From the NCBI GenBank assembly GCA_004028745.1, contig RAZP01000039.1:1-42009 (forward strand): a DNA stretch of 42,009 nucleotides, read 5' to 3'. This stretch comes from Prosthecochloris sp. Lineage in GTDB: Bacteria; Bacteroidota; Chlorobiia; Chlorobiales; Chlorobiaceae. Positions 41,397-42,009 of the stretch are shown here, one piece after another (the first letter of the stretch is position 1; every line of letters begins with the position of its first letter). The translations under genes and the position numbers were made by a program. The notes beneath the pieces are model-generated. The model searched no databases. It was not told the DNA's origin and saw only the letters and a list, made by a program, of their open reading frames with translations.

Positions 41397-42009
41397 TGTC
41401 CCGTCCTGAAATAGTTGACAGTGTTTAAGCTGCGTGTACTTCAGCTGGTGTGCGATAATTTAATGCCAGATGAAGCCGTTTATTGTTGTACAAATCTATC
41501 GCTTCCCGAACCAGTTTCTTTGCCACTTTGAACGACCGCATCACACCTCCCAAACCCAGCTCTTGCTTTAAGATGCCATTGAGCCGCTCTGCATTGGCAT
41601 TCTCATACACATGATCTTCCTCGGTCATACTGATCTTTACTCCTCGCTTGCCTAACAACCCAGCGTACATCTTGCTACAGTACTGGATACCTCGATCCGA
41701 GTGATGGATCATCCCTTTCGGCTCGTTGACGCTTCGCAAGGCCATCCGCAGGGCCTCTACACTTCCTTCTACCGCCAGACTCTTACTCAGATGATAGCCG
41801 ACAACTTTTCTCGAATACAGATCCATTAGCAACGACAAATAACAGAATCCGTCCACCGTTCGCAGATAGGTCATATCACTTACCATCACTTCTTTCGGAC
41901 CTTTGGGCCTGTTGTGTCTGATCAGGTTCTTGTAGACCCGAAAACAATGTCTACTATTCGTTGTCCGGCAATACCTTTTCTTCCTCGACACCAACAGATC
42001 ATGTTCTCG
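41397..42009 (-). mobile_element. IS3-family insertion sequence, 3' part (right copy)
   Basis: Inverted relative to the left copy and nearly identical to it over the shared part. The inner terminal sequence (TGTCCCGTCCTGAAATAG read inward) begins near 41397 and differs by one base from the left end. The element continues past the window end. Confidence 0.85.
41425..42009 (-). CDS. IS3-family transposase OrfB, partial (N-terminus outside window)
   Basis: Same DDE transposase as at 1-525. The frame is open to the window edge: the five codons before the TTG at 41994 read REHDL, giving REHDLLVSRKKRYC, typical of the HTH-containing region of OrfB upstream of the integrase core. The D, D and E catalytic residues are present (SDMTY, HHSDRG, NANAERLNG). 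It has Val in LYSRKVVGY and Ala in TPAEVHAA where the left copy has Asp and Thr; Val is the more usual residue at the first site. OrfA and the 5' end lie outside. Confidence 0.92.
   Translation of the reverse strand, partial: REHDLLVSRKKRYCRTTNSRHCFRVYKNLIRHNRPKGPKEVMVSDMTYLRTVDGFCYLSLLMDLYSRKVVGYHLSKSLAVEGSVEALRMALRSVNEPKGMIHHSDRGIQYCSKMYAGLLGKRGVKISMTEEDHVYENANAERLNGILKQELGLGGVMRSFKVAKKLVREAIDLYNNKRLHLALNYRTPAEVHAA

Noticed and set aside
1..42009. Composite transposon bounded by two IS copies
   Set aside because: The interior holds essential core genes (topA, acnA, purM, plsY, prmA), not cargo; contig ends at repeats are the simpler explanation.

Overview
The window looks like chromosomal DNA of a green sulfur bacterium (Chlorobi/Chlorobiaceae, possibly Prosthecochloris or a related Chlorobium). 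This is an inference from gene content and protein style: Gram-negative envelope genes (kdsA/kdsC), an AcnA-type aconitase, feoAB, a BioC/BioG biotin route, a short NBD2-only ClpB, Bacteroidetes/Chlorobi-type accessory domains (Fibrobacter-type paralogous domain, arm-type integrase remnant), and many short intergenic repeats. No rRNA, tRNA or CRISPR array was seen. Both window edges lie inside two almost identical copies of an IS3-family element in inverted orientation. The window therefore looks like a contig that ended at unresolved IS repeats, not a composite transposon.

Left part (0.5-8.4 kb): a leftward cphA-like / kdsA / kdsC cluster diverges from a rightward, translationally coupled trio: short clpB, a secreted family 3 glycosidase, and a SixA-like phosphatase. 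A 152-bp inverted-repeat element sits between the two. The KdsC has lost both aspartates of the HAD nucleophile motif, and the cyanophycin-synthetase-like protein has a divergent Mur-ligase half. Next come leftward metabolic genes (8.5-12.9 kb): plsY-gpsA, purM, lysC. Rightward NlpC/P60 lipoprotein and prmA genes follow.

Accessory patch (14.6-17.3 kb): AT-rich DNA holding a frameshifted small membrane-protein gene with an A7 run at the shift point, a large pentapeptide-repeat membrane protein, and a decayed tyrosine-recombinase N-terminus. Beyond it lie a Ppx/GppA phosphatase, a secreted Fibrobacter-type paralogous-domain protein, a THUMP-like methyltransferase whose last codons come from a mobile repeat, and a secreted jacalin-like lectin.

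Biotin region (21.4-28.3 kb): a complete leftward cluster birA-bioB-bioF-bioG-bioC-bioD-bioA, preceded by a good candidate BirA operator. BioC and BioG make and release the pimeloyl-ACP precursor, BioF/A/D/B build biotin, and BirA attaches it and probably represses the operon. A homocysteine S-methyltransferase-family gene diverges from it.

Right part (29.6-41.3 kb): a small QxVxG protein, a membrane-anchored alpha/beta hydrolase, a cell-wall amidase, topA, feoA-feoB and an aconitase. Throughout, three intergenic repeat families recur: a miniature inverted-repeat element with GGGCACCTCTATTAATT ends, an 8-nt tandem TTCAACA-type repeat, and a G/C-rich hairpin. They often sit at gene 3' ends and in two cases supply coding or stop sequence.
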